64,000 nt of DNA, from positions 18,610,411 to 18,674,410 of the forward strand of contig CM056578.1 of NCBI GenBank assembly GCA_029721435.1, given 5' to 3'. The position numbers were made by a program, and so were the translations under genes. Shown one piece after another: positions 1 to 11,019 of this stretch (position 1 is its first letter; each line of letters begins with the position of its first letter). The DNA comes from Gymnothorax reevesii. Taxonomy: Eukaryota; Chordata; Actinopteri; Anguilliformes; Muraenidae. The notes beneath the pieces were generated by a model. That model saw only the letters and a list, made by a program, of their open reading frames with translations. It was not told the origin of the DNA and made no database searches.

Positions 1-11
1 TTTAAAAAAAA

Positions 12-96
12 AAAGTATTTATTTAATCTGTTTATCTGTTTGTTTATTTGTTTGTTTATTTATTTATTTACTTTTTATTTTTTATTTTTTTGCTTT
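12..96. repeat. T-rich simple repeat (TTTA/TTTG)
   Basis: A run of TTTA and TTTG units ending in long T stretches. It is low-complexity DNA with no coding meaning; the small ORF across it is a by-product. Confidence 0.8.
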
Positions 97-372
97 CCCT
101 GCGTGCACCCTGATGGCTGCTATTTGAATAATAGCCTTGTGCTAATTCCGGCCAACTATGGCGTCCAATTCATAATCTCATTGCCAGACACGATTTTCGC
201 AAATGTGTCATACCATTGGGACTAAAACCCAGAGAATTATAAATCAAACCATGCAATTATCCAGAGCAAATTCTGGGGCGGAACCTCATAAATACTCACA
301 GATTTCGACAAATGGCTAATGGCTGTTCCAGAACAAGAAAAAATACACTCTCCACAATACCCAATGGAAAAT
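97..372. other. Unique sequence, no gene seen
   Basis: No ORF with a recognisable product and no repeat structure. It leads into the minisatellite that starts near 373. Confidence 0.5.
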
Positions 373-1252
373 ATCCTGTAGCTCATACTGTAAGAATGAA
401 GTAGCTCTGTCAAAACACCTTAAATTTTTACTCACAGAACGTCTTCAGCTCTTACAAAACACCAATGACTCTCACTCACAGAGGGCCCTTACCACTTACA
501 GAACTCCTATAGATCTAATTCTCAAAAACAGTAGCTTTTCTGCACCACCTGTAGCTCTTACATGCCACCTGTAGCTCTGATTGCAGTTAACAGAACACCA
601 GCCGCTCTCACTTCATTAAACCTGTGGCTCTCTCTCAAATCCTGTTTCAAACACTCACCTGTAGCTCTTAATAACAAAGCACCTGTCGATCTTGTTAAAA
701 AACATCTGTCACTCTCACAAATAGTCAATCTGTAACTCACACTCTCAAAATACTTGTTGCTCACACAGACAGAAATTGGTCGCTCTTACTCAGAAATCAC
801 CTATAGCTCTCAGTGCAGTCAACAGAAACACCTTTAGCTCTCGTGGATACCAAAACCTTAGCCATCACTTATACAACACCTGAGGCTCTTATACACAAAA
901 TCACCAGTAGCTCTTACTCGCGTACCACCTGTAGCTCTTAGTGGATTTAACAGAGCAAATGTTTTTCTAAGAAATCCTGTAACTCTCACTTTCATAACAC
1001 CTGTAGCTCAGCCTTACAGGACACCGTATTAGTATTATTATTAGTTCTACTTAAACACTGTCGGTCACTCATGCGAACAGAAAACCTGTAGCAGTTGTCA
1101 TGTCACAAACAAAACACCTGCACATCTTTCTAATTGCAAATAGTAGCCCTCAGTAACAGAACACCGGCACAGCACAAATAACCTGCACTTCCTTTTCAAA
1201 GATCATACCTATAGTTCTTTATCTTAGATTGCATTCTCTTACCTACTTGTAG
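373..1252. repeat. Degenerate minisatellite, CACCTGTAGCTCT motif
   Basis: The core CACCTGTAGCTCT, followed by a variable TTA/CTCACAGA-like spacer, recurs with substitutions and small indels. Clear matches are near 550, 565, 657, 925 and 1000, with many weaker ones such as those near 622, 684 and 730. Unit length drifts between about 20 and 36 bp, giving roughly 25 to 30 units over 880 bp. This is an old, strongly diverged tandem array. No terminal inverted repeats or coding frame run through it. Confidence 0.7.
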
Positions 1253-1374
1253 CTATAAGTCATCAAACACTAGTTGCTTATTTACAAAACACAGTTTTAC
1301 ATCATTGATGGGTGATGACAAATTTGAAATCACAATTCGCCTCAACTGATAAACAACAGAGCCACCACCCACAC

Positions 1375-1437
1375 AAACACCCACAAACACCCACACACAC
1401 ACACACGCACACACACACATGCATACAAACACACAAG
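1375..1437. repeat. AC-rich microsatellite
   Basis: CACA and CACCCACAAA units with a purer AC core at about 1390-1423, then ACACAAGCAC. It explains the cysteine/valine-rich minus-strand ORF that crosses it. Confidence 0.85.
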
Positions 1438-3254
1438 CACATTTAAATGTCAGTTGTCTTTCCCAGGACAAAGCTGTCAAAACTATTTATGCCCATACCT
1501 TCACAAAAGAATCGTGCGATGCAGTCATCGCCTCAATACTCAGTACATACTGTACTACTCCAGCGGCTGGCAGTCAGACTGTATTCAGTGCACATCTCAG
1601 AGCTGAAGCTCCATCCGTACCCTCACCTCATCCATTATGAACGGGAGAGGGGGGGCACTGACCTCAGGTCAGCGCTATGCTTTGTGAATACAGATCCTTA
1701 TTAGCTGGGGGAGTCATTTGGGGTTGTGTGAGAGAAGCACACCGTCTACCTGACTGACCGCCCACCACAGGGTTTAATCGCAATGTTTCGTCCACCGAGC
1801 CTCTCCAACATCCCCCTCATCCACCCTAAAGCAGAGGGGGAACCCCGGCGGGGATCAGGTGGTGAAGGTCCTGTCATATTTAACCTTCACCTGTAAACTC
1901 AGCCAGCTGCTTTCACAAAAGCCTGTACATCCTCCAGAATTCTGCCAATCAGCAACTCCAGATGGTTATAACAAAATACTGGGGAGGATTCTGACTTCCT
2001 GAATCAGGACTTAGGTATTCTGCTCCCTGCTTATTTTATAGAGCCATCATGCTGTTTGCTCCCACCACCCACAAAGTAATGGTTCATGGGCCTCTTCAAT
2101 GTTCCTGATCTCCATTTCGATCTCACCGGGTGACACATTTGAATAGCCTCGGCGATCATGAGAATGGCCGTGTCGATATTAGTTTGGGGTGTTAATGGAC
2201 TACGAAACGGGCCGCGAATTGCCCAGTAATGGGTGATAGACAGACAATTAGGAAATGCAGAGAGGGGCGAAGGAAATCGAGAAATTGGACGAACTTGGGA
2301 GGGAGAAGACAGAACTGCTAGCGTCAGGGGTTAGCACAGGTGAATTCTCCTCCTGCTTGGAGCACAACTGATGCCAAGGAAAGACAAACACAAATTTAAC
2401 AAAAGCTTGAATTTCCGTAATTCACGAAATCCCTGCAATTCTGACACGATTCATTCTGTGCAGAGGATAAATACCTTCATCTTACAGTACAGCGTGTCAA
2501 TGTTAATTTACGGGTATTTACTTCTCATGAGAACTGTGTAGGAGTGATATTCATTTCAAAGAATGTCACAGTATACTTAAGGGCCATAATTTTATTTTGA
2601 GGATTGGCCAAGATTTTATCAACTATTCATGATTCAATCTGACTTAGAACTAACAGGTAAGGGTATGAGTGCGTTATCGTCTCCTCAAATGCAACGTCAC
2701 TCGCTTAAATTCTGATATCATTGACCTCTCGCAGCCAACATTGAACCACAGAGCTCAACCTGACCTTGACCCTACATGTTGACATTGTTTTTGCAAAGAA
2801 AAATGTTGGGGGGGGATTCAACATTGCCAATTCAGATTAGAAATCAATAATTCATATGCAAAGATGGGATCGCCCCTTCCACCTCCAGCAGCGTGATTGG
2901 TCTACCGTTCGTGGGGTGGGGGGGTTAAGCAGCGAAGACACTGGGTTTGATGGGGGGAGACTGGAGGTGTCGTGGTGAGCGCAGACAGTTTTTCAGTTAA
3001 ATTAGGCATTGTCACGCAGTCGCTCGATTGGCTCAGAGACTGACAGATTACCCTCACTTCCCTGGGCTCTTAATATGACCATGCTCTAAGCCCACCCAAC
3101 CAGAACTGTGATACCTACAGTAATGGACCCAATGGTGTGAGAATCACACAGTCCCTGACCTGCCAGACACATAATGCTCTATGATTACCATTTTTCTGCA
3201 TATGTGAGCAAGATCCATGCAACAAAGACCCCGTAAAATAAGGCAGTCATCCAT
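1438..3254. other. Unique non-coding sequence
   Basis: No supported gene. The stretch around 2080-2290 is compositionally balanced, has no repeat character and holds AT-rich homeodomain-like motifs; it could be conserved non-coding DNA, but only alignment to other fish could show that. Poly-G runs occur near 2810 and 2920. Confidence 0.4.
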
Positions 3255-3382
3255 ATTTATTACCTCTGCCAAGGGGGTTATGTTTTTTCTAGCCCTGGTT
3301 TGTCTGACTGTCTGTTTGTGCACAAGATAACTCAAAAAGCAATGAATGGATATCTCAGAAATTTTGTAGGTGGGTTGCTATT
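3255..3382 (+). repeat. Interspersed repeat fragment (CCTCTGCCAAGG family)
   Basis: The sequence reads TATTACCTCTGCCAAGG, then TTATGTTTT, a GTCTGTCTG-like tract and a stretch about acting on a small tandem motif. I recognise this as the start of a common animal interspersed repeat. It stops exactly where the Tc1-type MITE begins at 3384, so the MITE probably inserted into it. A related start occurs near 58055. The superfamily is not resolved. Confidence 0.45.
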
Positions 3383-3383
3383 A

Positions 3384-3923
3384 CAGTGCCACTCAAAAGT
3401 TTGGAAACGCTTCGCTAATGTCACCGCGCACTGTTTTTTTTTTTTTTTAGAGAAATTTAAACAGCTTAACTTCTCTTTATAATCTCAAATGAAATCTTGC
3501 AAAAGGTAAACAGAAGTGAAAAGAGAATAATTTACTTGTTTGAATAGAGTCCAAAATTTTGGAATTCTCAAAGAAGCCATATTCTGCAAAACAGACAAAT
3601 AAACTCCTTCTATTTACCAACAGCCTAATTAAAGTCAAGCGGTTTTGGGACTTATTGGGCAAAAAGGTTGATAAAAAGCCACCTCAAGTGCAGCACATCT
3701 TTGGGAAGTTAGACAGCCGTGAATCTGCAAATTTATTATAGTCATATGACTGCCCTTGTTAATAAAAAATGTGAGAATGCCCCGCAAGTATGACCACAAA
3801 TGGTGGTTTGTTAGATTGATTTTAGAATTGGATCTTTTCTTGTAAAATGAAGGATGCTTATTTCTTTTTTTAACATATATTGTAAGAAAAATGTGGGTGT
3901 GTCGTAACTTTTGACCGGCACTG
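3384..3923. mobile_element. Tc1/mariner-type MITE, copy A
   Basis: The left end CAGTGCCACTCAAAAGTT and the right end AACTTTTGACCGGCACTG are inverted copies, flanked by TA on both sides (3382-3383 and 3924-3925), as expected for Tc1/mariner insertions. The interior has no transposase motif. A second copy at 20312-21573 matches it along its length (for example TTTGGAATTCTCAAAGAA and CTTTTTTTAACATAT-like stretches), which sets the element boundaries. It is non-autonomous and about 540 bp long. Confidence 0.75.
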
Positions 3924-3941
3924 TACATCAGCGATGGAGCT

Positions 3942-4542
3942 GATATGAAATCAGGTAGACACCAGAAGCGAGGTGAAGGGGAATGAGGATTTATTGAAAA
4001 CAAAATAAAACAGGCACGAGGGCCAACAAAAAACTTGGCCCAAAGGGTTGCAAAAGACAAACTAAGGTACGCTGCACAGAGCTGGGAAACTAAATAGCAA
4101 AAACGGCAAAAACAAAAACCACTGGAAACTCCAGGCAGAAATCCAAGAACGAAAATAAACAACAAGACTAGGGCTATATACACAGGGACTATGAACAAGA
4201 CTTGGAACCATGAACAAGGAGCGACAAGACTTGAAAGCATGAACAAGAACTTGGGAACATGAACTAGGAACAAGCTTGAGACACTGTCTGCCAGCCAACT
4301 TCCACCGCATCCAGATAAAGGCTTAGAAATCAGAACATGAGGGGCAACACCTGGGGAAAGAGAAACAAGAGGCAGGGCAAGATCAAGACATGGACAGAGA
4401 TTGGATGACAAGACTTGCTCATTAAGAGAATGAGTGTGCTCAGCTTAAGTACCAATTAAGTATGCAGTTTGGAAGCAAGCATGAATTTTTAGAACAGAAA
4501 AGCACAGCAAGATCTTGAAATAGCAAAGCAGGAATCATGACA
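3942..4542 (-). mobile_element. LTR-retrotransposon LTR (gypsy-type), reverse
   Basis: Read on the minus strand, the segment starts TGTCATGATTCCTG at 4542, a typical start for fish gypsy-type LTRs. It then runs through C/T-rich text and reaches an AATAAA polyadenylation signal near 3990-4000, followed by TCCTCATTCCCC. No gag or pol frame adjoins it, so it is a solo or truncated LTR. The 3' boundary is approximate. The 258-codon minus-strand ORF across this region is non-coding LTR and MITE sequence. Confidence 0.5.
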
Positions 4543-4639
4543 ATAAACTGCCTGTCTAAATTAATAGTATTAGTATTGTGCCTATCTAAGAATTACACCA
4601 CCCAGTGAGTGTTAGTAAATGTTAGTAACTTAAAAACAG

Positions 4640-4960
4640 TTGATTGCCAATTAAGCTAAGAGAGCCCCGAATCAGCACAGCACAGAAGGAAGGGGAAATA
4701 CCAAAGCCAACCATAGCTCAGAAATGTGCAACAACGAAGGCACGGGGCGGAACGCAGACAAGCGGTAGAGTGGCTTGGCAGACCTGGCAAAAACAAAAAC
4801 ATGGACAAGGAACATGAATTAAGAAATGTGTAATCCTGAGACAAGAAACTGTTAAAACTATGACATGAACTATGACTAGGAACATGGAACATGGAACTGT
4901 TAAAACCATAAGCAATACTGTTCTGGCCAGAACCCCGGAACACAACAGGAGCCTATTGAT
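4640..4960 (-). mobile_element. Older LTR-like fragment, reverse
   Basis: It repeats the CATGAAC / GGAACATGAA phrasing found in the neighbouring LTR, including GGAACATGGAACATGG near 4880. It is probably a diverged second LTR fragment of the same kind. Neither end is definable. Confidence 0.35.
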
Positions 4961-5800
4961 TTTGACTGCGATCGGTCAAACAATATAGCAACCACAGCAA
5001 CCATCCCTAAATCCTATGTTGCAGTTACCTTAAATTTCTTACGAGCCATGTTCACTCAGCAAGATTTCGACTGTGCTGCCTTGGTGGAGGTTTCCACTCA
5101 TGGAGTGCCACTAGTTTACGCTGATATTTACACTGAACGATTTATTTCCAATCATTTTGGGCTCGATGATGCAAAAAGACTCCCCATGAGGTGATAGTCA
5201 AAATGCATGCTTCAGGACTGAAGACCACAGTGCAAAGTACTCTAGTCAAAAAATGTCCATTTTGAGGAAGTCGAGGCAGTAAACTTAGGTAACTTGAAAC
5301 AATGTTTTACCATCCTTACCTCATGGTGTGTGAAAATGTGACTTAAGAATGTTTAGCCCTAGGCACTCCAAATTCACATTTTAAACTAGAGAGAAAATAT
5401 AGTAACACTGCAAAAAAATCCTACAAAAAATTAATTATGGGGAAAATCCGACACCGAACACTGTCAGGACTGCGTAGCTCCAACTGTCACTCAGAACTGC
5501 AATGAACATGTCCAGCACCCTGATCCGAGACCAGGGTCTTCCTCCAATTGCTTAATTTCCATCTACTTCCTTCCTTTCCTTCGCTCATTTGCTTTTCCCC
5601 GGCTCCACCCTTTGAAGGAGATGAGTAAAAAATGAGGAGAGGATGTGAAGGCAGGGGAATCCGAAAACAGAATGAAGGAAATGGAAACATCCTACCGCCT
5701 TCTGGGGAAACTTTGTGACGGTTTATGTCTTTCATTTTATTATTAAAATGTATGCGTCAATTCGGTTTTCTGGTCTCGTTCCCTTATTAATGATGTCTTG
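4961..5800. other. Unique sequence, no gene seen
   Basis: No recognisable ORF product or repeat. Several A- or T-runs, otherwise unremarkable. Confidence 0.4.
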
Positions 5801-5801
5801 T

Positions 5802-6113
5802 AAGGTGACCGGACTTTTCGTCCCCGAACTTTTCGTCCCCAGACTTTTTTATCCCTGGACTCTTCGTCCTCTGATTTCACAATGATTAAATCTACTGATT
5901 TAAAAAAAGTGCCACCATTGCAGACGGATGAATGGGTGGCTGGAGGACAGACAGATCAAGATAAAAGGGTTAGGGTAAGGGGTAGAGTTATACTGCAGGA
6001 GGAGGTCAAAGCTTTATTGGGGACAAATAATCTGGGGACAAAAAGTAAAGGAACGAAAATTCCTTGGGGACAAAAAAAAAATTTAGGGACGAAATGTCCG
6101 GGGACAAAGTGAC
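5802..6113. mobile_element. Non-autonomous TIR element (TTCGTCCCC family)
   Basis: The left end GTGACCGGACTTTTCGTCCC is mirrored at the right end by GGGACGAAATGTCCGG followed by GGGACAAAGTGAC. Inside each end the TTCGTCCCC motif is repeated in short tandem (left: three to four times at 5814-5870; right: GGGACAAA/GGGACGAAA at 6018-6106). A short telomere-like GGTTAGGGTAAGGGG occurs at about 5968. No transposase is present. The superfamily is unassigned because no target duplication is clear. Confidence 0.6.
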
Positions 6114-6195
6114 TGAGGAGAAAGAGTCCTCGAGCCGTCTTGTAAGCCTGTTTGGGCTGGGCACATTGTTTATGCATGACACAATAATAGAATCA

Positions 6196-6229
6196 AATCA
6201 ATCAATCAATCAATCAATCAATCGATCAG
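6196..6229. repeat. (AATC)n microsatellite
   Basis: About eight consecutive AATC units with one terminal variant (ATCGATC). Confidence 0.95.
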
Positions 6230-8389
6230 TCCTTCAAACATCTGTCAGACCGAAGCCACATAAGTTACAGGACATACCTGGAGTGTGGTAGGAAGAGGTT
6301 TTCCATTGGTTAATTGTTCATACATCACATATTATGAAAAATTCACCTGTTTTTTTCCTGAGGGAAGTTTGGGAGAAGCTCCACTCTGGGCTCTGAGCTC
6401 CTGAGAGGAGCGTTTACCAGTTTGGAATCTCCTTTATGATGGTGGACACTGACTGAGGCTCGTGGTCGGGCCAGAAAAAGGTGTGAGTTATAGAAGAAGG
6501 TAAAAAGTGAGTGAGTGAAATGGCGCTCTGTTCTTGGGAGAGAGGCACTGCTCAGCGGTCTATCAGCACAGTTATACACCTGACCTTTCCAGGCACGGCG
6601 TTGGGGCCTAATTTTATTTGAATAGGTACAATATTCGGCATCCCGGCTCTCCGCGTGAGCTCTTTAAAAACCTCAATGGAGTCAACTCCTGATAGCTCAG
6701 CGAGACAAAAACGCATGGGCAGTCTTGTTGCTAACCAACTCTTCATCCACTTCAGCAACTCATCGACAAAGGACCAATCATGAGCAACCAGCCGCAAAAC
6801 TTTTAATGGCATGCCCCCAACGACAAATCTGTAAGTGTATCCATGGAAACCAGAAGGTGTTTGACATTTAAAGATCAGGGTTCCCACTCAAATCTGATTT
6901 ATAATTTCCATTACTTTTCGATACTTTTCAAGGGGACATTTATGAGCCATTATCCCCATTTCATTTGGAGCATAAGTCAGGGCCACTAATAACTAATTTA
7001 GACCCGGAGAACCAGGTGATGCAAGTTAACTACATGATAAACTGCTTTATTTGATCAAATTACGTGCCGCTGGAGGGAAGGTAGGTGGAGCGAAGTCAGC
7101 AGGTCCTCACACTGACGTTCATTAGGCGTACCGTTCTGCCACTGCTATGCCTTGAGGCGTTTTTCATTATAATATCAGAGCCGCTTGCCAGCACATGATT
7201 TGTTAACTCATTAAAGTCAAAGATGACCACCAGAGTGCCCTTATACTGTTCCAACAATCAGAGCTGGTACTCAGAAGCAATGGAGTTCTATAGTGCACTG
7301 AATTTGAAAGGCACAGTCTACAAAGGGGAATAAAAATGCCTAAATTAAAAATGCACACTTCATGGGCGGATGTGAAAACACGGAGAAACTTGTAAATGGG
7401 CCGCTTCACAAAGAAGGCTAGAATTAGAATCAAATGGGAGCAGCAAAAAAAAAGAAAAACACCATTTGTTTTTTGAGTTTGTTCTCACCTGGCCCAGGTT
7501 AATTACAAGCTGTCAGAACGGATGTTCGCCACACACCTTATCCCCGAGCTACTTTAATCTCATTGCTTCCTGACGGAGAGCGCTCATATTATTTATTTTG
7601 GGCAGATGTATCGAATGCGGCTTTAAACCGAGGTAAGGAAGCGGAGCGGCTTCACACTGTTTGATGCTCCGTAATCAAATACGCCAGCGCTGCCAAAACT
7701 CTATCTTCAGCGCGCCACCTTGGCGGTCGTCTGCGTGCCTCTGCTGGATGAGGTAGCCGGTCCCCAGTTTTGTTTACGTTGTGACCTGATTTTAAAAGCC
7801 TGGCTCACCGACCCAAGGTTTGGCCGACGGTTATCAGGGAAAGGACACACTGCTCCAATAAAGAAAAAAAAAAGTTTTTTTTGACAGTTTCCCCATTAGT
7901 TTTATTCTTTTTTTTTTGTCATTAACGGGTGCTCCGTTAAATGCGCCAGCAGCCATGCAAGTAACAATAAACGTGATGCTATTAAGAGTGGCCCGGTTTA
8001 CAGCAGGGCGTTAAGCTCCAACAGACTGCCCCATTCCAGTGCGTTAAAATGCTTTAAAACTCTCAGGTGACAGTGCCGGCCTGCATTTTCACATTGGCCC
8101 TGTTTATAGCCCCGTCTCTCTTCGAGGTCCCAACATCTGCGGAAACTCGGAAGATGGATTTTTTAAACAAAGCAAGCGCACTAAATTTTCATAGATTTGC
8201 TCGGGAGGTATGTAAAGCACTTTAAAGCACATCTGAGAGGATTCACGATGGAACTGAGATCACACTGGAGCCACCACAGGTTTAAATTGAGGAAGGATTT
8301 ATCAAGCCTATGCACCAGAACTATAAACAAAACAATTCAGGGGCTGTTGTCAGCATAAAGCCCTGCATTAATGTGAAGCTGTATGTAGT
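6230..8389. other. Unique non-coding sequence
   Basis: Apart from the uncertain ORF at 6552-6887 I see no gene. The stretch 7480-8110 is balanced in composition, carries short homeodomain-type and E-box-like motifs, and lacks repeat character apart from A/T runs at 7863-7918. It is a reasonable candidate for conserved non-coding DNA, unproven from one sequence. Confidence 0.35.
6552..6887 (-). CDS. Unidentified 111-codon ORF
   Basis: An open frame of 111 codons on the minus strand starting with ATG near 6887. The translation has balanced composition with no low-complexity run, and includes GMPLKVLRLVAHDWSF in its first half and LTRRAGMPNIVPIQIKLG in its second. I do not recognise the family. 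Just beyond its start (6878-6940) the text CAGGGTTCCCAC and ATTACTTTTCGATACTTTT resembles a hAT-type transposon end found in fish, so the ORF may be transposon-derived. It has no visible promoter, partner exons or paralogue in the window. It may equally be a chance ORF. Confidence 0.2.
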   Translation of the reverse strand: MGTLIFKCQTPSGFHGYTYRFVVGGMPLKVLRLVAHDWSFVDELLKWMKSWLATRLPMRFCLAELSGVDSIEVFKELTRRAGMPNIVPIQIKLGPNAVPGKVRCITVLIDR

Positions 8390-8815
8390 AGAGGGTAGTT
8401 TGCTCTTCTGAATAAGAGGTTTTAAATCTGTGATATTGGAATTGGAACTGCGAGGGGGAAAAAGGAGGCAATAATATACTACTGTGCATTAGAATCGGTA
8501 CTGTGATGTCATAACTGTAGACTGCACCATAAAACAAGAATATATCCGGCAACAGCAGAATTCTATTCAAATTGTCACAGGGCTCTGAAATAAAATTTAA
8601 CATGATCCTCTGAATATGAGGACATAATTCATGATGTTGAAAATTTGAAAAGGCCCTGTGAGGTCACAACAGGTTCCTGAACTGAAAAAAGGAGGACATT
8701 TGTGCATTAGAACTGATACTGTGATGTCATAAAGGAGGATTCTGCAGTAAAAAAGAAGACCTTCTGAAACAGGCATTCAATCAAATCCTCATTGGGGTCT
8801 GTAAGAAGAGGGCTG
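8390..8815. repeat. Imperfect tandem duplication, about 218-bp period
   Basis: TGTGCATTAGAA followed by TACTGTGATGTCATAA occurs at 8483-8514 and again at 8701-8732. AAAAAGGAGG precedes both copies. ATTC.ATCAAAT...GGGNTCTG-like text follows both at about 8560 and 8778. The match is patchy, so the duplication is old. Confidence 0.5.
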
Positions 8816-10062
8816 CAGGGAGACAGACACCAGAGAGGGAAGAGGAGGGGCTATGAATCTTCACCTGTAACCATAGAGTGTCTAAGAGGCAGCACATTTG
8901 CCTGCCAGTATTCAAGTACATCCTTTGAACAGAGGAACAGGTTGCATCACTTTTGTTGATGTGATGCGCTGCGGGCCTCTAAGAAGCCATGATAACCGTT
9001 GGAGTTATTCTCCTTCCGCGACATGTCTGCCTGGAGTGAAGTCTCTTCTCCGGCGACTCCTAATGGAGAGAAGCTACAAAGATCCGCAGATCTTTCCTCT
9101 CCATCCACGTCCCCTAAGCCCGGCGCACCAATCCCTCTCGAAAGCAGCTCTCAAACACCCATGCCAATCGCGTCATTAATCCCCAATTTTCTAATTTGTT
9201 CCTTTAACCCTTCATTAGGTTCCTCCAAAAAAAAAAAGAGCGAGAGAGAGGTAATGGGACAGAGAGATAGAAGGATGGCAGGGCCAATCCATCACTCTCC
9301 ACCACCCCCACCCCCCAACACCCTCCCGCTCCACCTCACACTGAACTGGGCTGTACTACTATCCTAAGGAACCGCAGCGCAGTCACTGCACTGAGGCCAA
9401 TTACGCCCAGATCCACCCAGATCCATCTCTGCTCCCTGCTCGATATCCTCTCTCCGTGATTGATGAGCATGGCGGCACTTCCCAGCATGCACTGGGGGGA
9501 GGGTTGGGGTAGTGGCTGGTTGGCCGGGCCTGTGGGTGTAATCGGCGCCCGTTCCACACAGCGTGGACACACCGCCCTCGAGTACTCAAGGCTTAAAAAA
9601 AAGAAGAAGAAAAAAAACACCTCTGAATTGGTGCTTAACACGCGAGTCAAGCGCTCTTATTAGCAATTAGCGAGAGGTTTGCGTGATTTACTTTCTAAAA
9701 AGGTCTGAAGCAGTTCTATGCAAAGCGGCAATGAGATCCGCAGGCATATTATCGCCGGGGCGGCGCTCTGCTAAGAGAAAGAGCAGAGGCCGGTCGCGAT
9801 TCATGCTTGTGCCATTCAAGGACAGCGGAGACGCATTCCTGTGCATTGACTTTGAAATGGAATTCAAACATCTTTGCTTTTCTTCAGTGGAAAGAAAATG
9901 CTTTTGTATGGTTTTTCAATCCAAAGGCCTACGTCTTTCTCAGACTGAAACTACTGGAGAAGCATCAGAACACGATTCTGGACACACAAACAAACACCTA
10001 CCTCACCTGTAGAGACCAACACATATCGCAATGTGCCCCAACATACCAGCATCAATGTATGT
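8816..10062. other. Unique sequence with short A-runs
   Basis: No recognisable gene. Purine runs near 9226-9250 and 9595-9620 account for lysine-rich or phenylalanine-rich ORFs on either strand. Confidence 0.4.
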
Positions 10063-10063
10063 A

Positions 10064-10854
10064 GTCAAAAAAGAAACTTCACACTCATAAATTTGAAACT
10101 TTAAATAAAAGAGTTTTTATTATCACTAGGGGTAAATACGTTGTTAAAGACATCATTACACACATATACTCTGATGTGCACAGGTACGTAGCACGTACTA
10201 GCGTACTTTGAGCTAAAACCGTGTTTTCTCATGTTTCTAGTCACATGACCATATGAGAGATGTGCAACTGAGCTCACGTTAGAGTGACATCTCAGAAAAA
10301 CAGGTTTTTACAGTTAATTATTCATTGATTTTCAATGCCATGGCTGTCAAACATTCAGCGTGAACGTGCCATTGACATGCTGAATACGGAAACGTCCGTC
10401 ACTGACGTTGCAAGGGTTATGGGATGCAGTCGATGGACTACCCATGATCTTCAGACAAGTCTCCAACAAACTGGCACCACAGCTGACAGACCTCGTTCCG
10501 GTAGCCCACGTGTGACGTCAAAAGCAGAAGACCGACAAATTGTCTTACGTCATTTGCATAATCGATTTGTCAATGCAACGTCCACCAGGAATGAATTGTT
10601 TCGAGGTCATGTGACTGCCCAAACCATTCGTAATCGCCTGTGCACTGCTCTTATTCAAGTTGTAACTTACCATTTTTACTCTTGGACATTTCCGTAGCAT
10701 TTCTGGTGAAACTGGTTACATTATGGACATTATTTTTATGATACACCCTCTTTATCGAGTACAGAATGAAATAAAATCATTATTTAAAACCTCTTTTCTT
10801 GTATGTACAATTTATCGACCTCCAAACGAGTGTGAAGTTTTTATTTTGGCTGAG
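10064..10854 (+). mobile_element. Tc1/mariner-type element, internally deleted
   Basis: The left end (10064-10086) carries AAACTTCACACTC after an A-rich start. The right end, inverted, carries the same AAACTTCACACTC after CCAAAATAA. TA dinucleotides flank both ends (10062-10063 and 10855-10856). Between them lies only the N-terminal half of a Tc1-type transposase followed directly by apparent 3' non-coding sequence, so the catalytic region has been deleted. At about 790 bp it is roughly half the length of a typical Tc1 element. Confidence 0.65.
10335..10697 (+). pseudogene. Tc1-type transposase, DNA-binding half only
   Basis: The ORF encodes the helix-turn-helix DNA-binding region of a Tc1-like transposase. 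The first helix-turn-helix is at about residues 8-48 (ERAIDMLNTETSVTDVARVMGCSRWTTHDL). The linker TGTTADRPRSGSPRVTSKAEDR at about 46-67 is the GRPR-type motif typical of the family, although the usual GRPR reads GSPR here. The second helix-turn-helix region follows at about 68-105 (HLHNRFVNATSTRN...GHVTAQTIRNRL). After residue 106 the family resemblance ends and the frame runs into non-coding sequence, so no DDE catalytic domain is present. It cannot encode an active transposase. Whether it is expressed as a DNA-binding fragment is unknown. Confidence 0.7.
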
Positions 10855-10929
10855 TATATATCACCACAAACAACGATAAACGATTATCATTTTGAGCATG
10901 CCTGCAGAGTAGACTGTGAGCATTAAGAC

Positions 10930-10954
10930 ATACACACACACACACACACACACC
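10930..10954. repeat. (AC)n microsatellite
   Basis: About twelve uninterrupted CA dinucleotides. Confidence 0.95.
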
Positions 10955-11019
10955 TACACAAATTTCACTTTTGGTCACCTGATTTTTGCAAGTTTGAGCA
11001 GATAGGTTTGTATACTTAG

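Noticed and set aside
373..1252. CRISPR array
   Set aside because: Repeats are degenerate, unit length drifts, spacers are not of constant length and there are no cas genes. The genome is eukaryotic.
1253..1480. Minus-strand ORF rich in Cys and Val
   Set aside because: It reads through the AC microsatellite.
3635..4411. 258-codon minus-strand ORF
   Set aside because: It runs across the Tc1-type MITE and the reverse-oriented LTR. The composition is C/F/L/S-rich, and no domain is recognisable.
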